A stretch of 64,000 nt of DNA. Origin: Acanthaster planci. Its lineage: Eukaryota; Echinodermata; Asteroidea; Valvatida; Acanthasteridae. The position numbers and the translations under genes are program-made. Below the pieces are notes generated by a model. The model was not told where the DNA came from, ran no database searches, and saw only the letters and a program-made list of their open reading frames with translations. The stretch covers positions 253,945 to 317,944 of the forward strand of contig NW_019091547.1 in NCBI RefSeq assembly GCF_001949145.1, in the 5' to 3' direction. Positions within the stretch are counted from its first letter, which is position 1. Every line of letters begins with the position of its first letter. Below, in pieces: positions 60,846-64,000 of this stretch.

Positions 60846-62325
60846 TGTCAAGTCTCGTACCTCTATAACTACGTCAGGATAGTGTGAGATGAAAAGTAGA
60901 TACCAGACTAAATATGATTCATGCCGTGACGTTTCGACGACTGTTCTATGTTCTAAACTTTGACACGGATGTTGGTGCCACGTTAATATTTACTTTAAAC
61001 AGTTACATGTAACTTGTAAGTGATTCCATTGTGGGACAGAACTTGCCACGAGTTCATAAGTTTCATAGATACGGATGTGGGGACTTAAGTTCGTTCCAGC
61101 CACCCTCTGTATAGTTTGTAGAGCTCCTCGTAAATAAAGACAAAAAAGAAAACCAAAAGGCGCACAAACTGAAACAAACAAAAACAAAATAAGTGACCAA
61201 GTGAACTAGAATCTTTAAAAAGTCCAACAGAAATTTTATTTAAATAGAGCAAATTATGTAAAATATAAGCAGTGAAAAATCCTTTCTTTGATAAAAAAAA
61301 ATCAGCATTTTTGGACTTCAATGATGAAATTTCATAATCTGAGAAAGGGGGTCTCTCAGATCTCTCAAAACCAAAGGCGAAACAAACAAGCAAAATGAAC
61401 TAACAATTTAACAATCCAAAGCCCTGCTTGAGGTCACACTGTTGCGTCTTGCATGCATCCCTTACATAATGGTGGTTTGTGCTGAGAGTGAACAGTGTGA
61501 GGCGACAGTTTTTGATCCAGGCTGCATATTTGAGTAATAAAAAAAACAAAATTGGTGGGAATTTCTAAGAAACAAATACCAGATTCCAATAAGTAAAAGA
61601 ATCCTACGGCCAATCGTCTGACCCTCTTATGGTTTCTGTAAAAAAAGTGTTTTTGACGTCAACTTACTTCGCTTGAGTAGACCATACTATGATTACTTTA
61701 CAAAGTTCATCATGGCAACAAACGCTCTTTGGTTTTATTCATCGGTAGAGGGCGCAATTTCAACTAACCGTTGCATGCTGCGCTGTGGTACGGTTTATGT
61801 CTGTGGCTGCGCTCAGTTAGACTTGAATCAAGTCAGACTTTCGTTGCTCTCCCCCAGTCAGCCATCCCTTCAGCCTGTATGCACTACACGGTCGTCGCGC
61901 TGGGCCATGGCGGCCCAGCAGCTCGCATAATCCTTAAATTTGCTGCCCTCATTTAATTAATAGCCTTTATTGACAACGTGTGTCAAACGTCACCAGTCAG
62001 TAAGTCCGACTTGACGGACAAGCCATTCGGATCCCCCGTCAGTAGTTATTCATAATTGCATATGAAGGACGCGTGATCTTGCATAATGTAGGCCCCTATA
62101 CGGAATTTCCACCAATCAAAGTAGTTTGGCGACGAACAACTTTCGCCAAGGTCGCCTCGGCCTCCCGACCAACCCTTTGGTGACCCCAGACATCCAGGTA
62201 AACCTAGGTGGTAAGTCCATTTGGAGTGCCGTATGCCGCCAACACGTGTTGCTCAGTCTCTCTTCAGGACATACACTCCCTAGCAACCTCTGTCGACGTT
62301 TCCCCGTTCCTCGTTTCAGACTCTT

Positions 62326-64000
62326 CTACCATGCACCTTCGGTTATTTCGGCTTTGACTTCCCAGGGTCCTCTGTCGTTTCCGGTGCTCGGTGCTTCTCC
62401 GGGCTTAAGTCGATCAGTGTGGATGACCTACATTTTTCATCCACTCTTTCGTTGTATCCGATAAGTTACGTCTAATAGTTTGTCCACAATCAGGTAAGGA
62501 CCTTCCAACCTGCACTTCACCTTCGGAGAGACACCTTTTCTTTTCGCTGGGTTGTGCAGCCAGCAGAACTTGCCCTCAACGAACTGTTCCCTACAGACTT
62601 TCTTATCGTAGTTACGTTTTTGCATCCTGGCACTACTGGCCTCGCCAGGCACTTGCGCGCTCTAGCATGCGAACGCTGCATCCTTGGCCGCATCTCTTGG
62701 GCGTAGTCAATGTTTTGTGTTTCTTCCTCTGCAGATATAGTTGTTCCGTCGTCAAATCAGTAGGAGGGGCTACCTCCCTCCCTAACATGTGATCATGTTG
62801 GGAGTTTCTCCCGTTGATTCCTGTGGGGTACAACACGGTTTGCCGCTGTTAGATAGACTATCCGATAGACTTGAAGTCAAACTTTCCCATGATCTGAAGC
62901 CAACATGCTGTTTGCCCAGTCGGGTTCTTAAAGTTAAGGAGCCATCTTAAGGCCCCATGTCATTCCTTATTGTGATATGTCGTTCGTAAATGTAATGCCT
63001 GAACTGCCTCATAAAAGTGACAACTGCGAGCAGCTTCCTGCGTGTAACGCAATAGTTCTGCTTAGCTTTCTTCAGAACCCTTTTGGCATGAGCCACAACT
63101 TTGCTCTTGGCCATACTTAAGCTGTGATAACACTCCTCCGATTCCTGACACTCTAGCGTCAGTATCGAGAATAAATTCCAGCTCAGGGTCTGCATACGTC
63201 AAGATCGGTGCGCTGACGAGTCCTCCCCTGAGTTCCCGAAAGAACTTTTCACATTCCTCCGTCCACTTAATGGTCCTTGACTTTTCAGTTAGACGGTGCA
63301 AGGGTCTCGCAATGTTGGAAAACCCCTGGATAAATCTCCTATGGCAGGACGCCGGTCCTAAGAAACTGCGAACGTCCTTTGCCAATTCCGGTGTAGGCCA
63401 GTCCCTTACTGGCTGCACCTTGTCAGGGTCCGTTTTGACTCCAGCTGCTGAGACAATATGACCCAGGTAACGAAACCTTTGCTTAAAAAGTTTGCATTTC
63501 AGCCCTGCATCCCTTAGACTTTGAAACACCATCTTGAGGCGGCTGAGCTCCTTTAAAACGTTCCTTCCGAACACAGTGACATCGTCGAGATAGACGAGAA
63601 GAATCTCCCAGTGTAAGCCATGGAGAACACTCTCCGTGAGCCTTTTGAACGTCGATGGTGCATTTCACATGCCGAAGGGCATGACGCGACAGTTATACAG
63701 TCCACTCCTGGTAACGAAGGCAGACTTCTCCTTCGCGTCGTCACCAAGGGCCACCTGCCAGTATAACCCGAAGTAAGGTCTAGGGTTGAGAACCAGCATA
63801 ATCCACCGAGAGCGTCCAGTGAGTCATTAATTCTGGGGATAGGGGATGCGTCTTTTACGGTCATGGCGTTACGTTTTCTATAATCCACGCACAGCCTCTT
63901 CGTGCCATCCTTTTTTTCTGACCAATACCACATTCGAGGCCCACGGGCTTTTGGAAGGTTCCATTTGCCCTCCCTTAACTAAGTCCAAGAACTTGCCTGT
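62326..64000 (-). mobile_element. Decayed Ty3/Gypsy LTR retrotransposon, 3' part of pol, cut by window edge
   Basis: In minus-strand order there are reverse-transcriptase motifs (RLCVDYRKRN near 63.89 kb, LDLTSGY, and the catalytic YLDD near 63.58 kb), then the RT thumb and tether (FRYLGHIVSAAGV, VRSFLGPASCHRRFI), then RNase H (LEFILDTDA, NYCVTRRKLLAVV, FRHYIY). Directly after lie only the integrase C-terminal parts (LGREVAPPTDL, VWLH-like FCWLHNPAKRKGVSPK, EGPYLIVDKLLDVTYRIQR). It is broken by a stop at 63665-63667 (TGA where the family has Cys in the PFGMxNAP motif), by frameshifts near 63762, 63110, 62950 and 62650, and by a deletion near 62860. No LTR could be delimited left of 62326. Gag, protease and the rest would lie beyond 64000. 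Confidence 0.88.
62840..62900 (-). pseudogene. Deletion junction removing the integrase catalytic core
   Basis: The frame after RNase H continues as ALRWLLNFKNPTGQ and FDFKSI, then passes within a few codons to SGKPCCTPQESTGETPN, which belongs near the end of the integrase domain. The zinc-binding HHCC and DDE regions, normally about 300 residues, are missing. GGATAGTCTATC at the junction suggests a short-homology deletion. Confidence 0.65.

Larger units (their letters stand above)
57227..62325. other. No gene firmly recognised; retroposon and repeat fragments
   Basis: Apart from the tail at 58.5 kb, the TTTTCACA array and the promoter-like block, I see nothing coding. The stretch 61.4-62.3 kb may include the 3' LTR of the Gypsy element, but its ends could not be fixed. 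Confidence 0.35.

Noticed and set aside
63270-63461. Plus-strand 63-codon frame at the right edge
   Set aside because: Antisense to the Gypsy reverse-transcriptase and RNase H region.
1-64000. CRISPR arrays, prokaryotic operons, structural RNA genes
   Set aside because: No regular spacer-repeat arrays, ribosome-binding sites with tandem genes, or rRNA/tRNA cloverleafs were seen. The tandem repeats are simple palindromic or satellite types.

Overview
The window is eukaryotic nuclear DNA from a marine invertebrate. Long introns, short phase-matched exons, and many diverged transposon fragments and miniature inverted-repeat elements show this. It is also saturated with the palindromic motif TACATGTA/GTACATGTAC, often next to ACCGGT. 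A BCL-2-family BAK gene with vertebrate-like domain order excludes the fly and nematode lineages. An echinoderm, hemichordate, cephalochordate or mollusc would fit; I cannot choose between them from this sequence.

Two protein-coding genes are recognisable, both on the minus strand. (1) The 5' end of a USP6NL/RN-tre-type TBC RabGAP gene has three coding exons (18620-18552, 8112-8027, 7636-7594). The TBC catalytic exons are not visible and probably lie left of the window. (2) A complete four-exon BAK gene (38886-33303) encodes 206 residues with an alpha-1/BH4-like helix, BH3, BH1, BH2 and a C-terminal membrane anchor. Splice phases agree at every junction.

Several other exons have good splice sites and protein-like reading frames, but I do not recognise their proteins. 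They are at 1593-1712 (+), 3227-3410 (-), 24553-24653 (+), 26358-26473 (+), 27206-27333 (+), 28866-29009 (-), 43570-43629 (-), 47645-47740 (-), 49332-49394 with 50469-50588 (+), and 49831-49937 (-). The three minus-strand exons between 43.5 and 50 kb may belong to one unrecognised gene whose promoter could lie near 60.8 kb.

Layout by region: 1-25 kb is dominated by TACATG-type repeats within and around the RabGAP gene. At 25.6-29.7 kb there are two CpG-richer promoter-like islands and a large foldback element. At 33-39 kb lies BAK, largely free of TACATG repeats but with two small mobile elements in its last intron. At 41-53 kb the TACATG density rises again, with unrecognised exons and local duplications. 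At 56-57.2 kb there is a pogo-like inverted-repeat element, and at 58.5-58.7 kb a retroposon tail. At 62.3-64 kb lies the 3' half of a decayed Ty3/Gypsy retrotransposon with its integrase core deleted; it runs off the right edge.

The two recognised genes have unrelated roles: endosomal Rab GTPase control and mitochondrial outer-membrane permeabilisation in apoptosis. Nothing here suggests an operon-like system. No structural RNA gene, CRISPR array or bacterial-type feature was seen.
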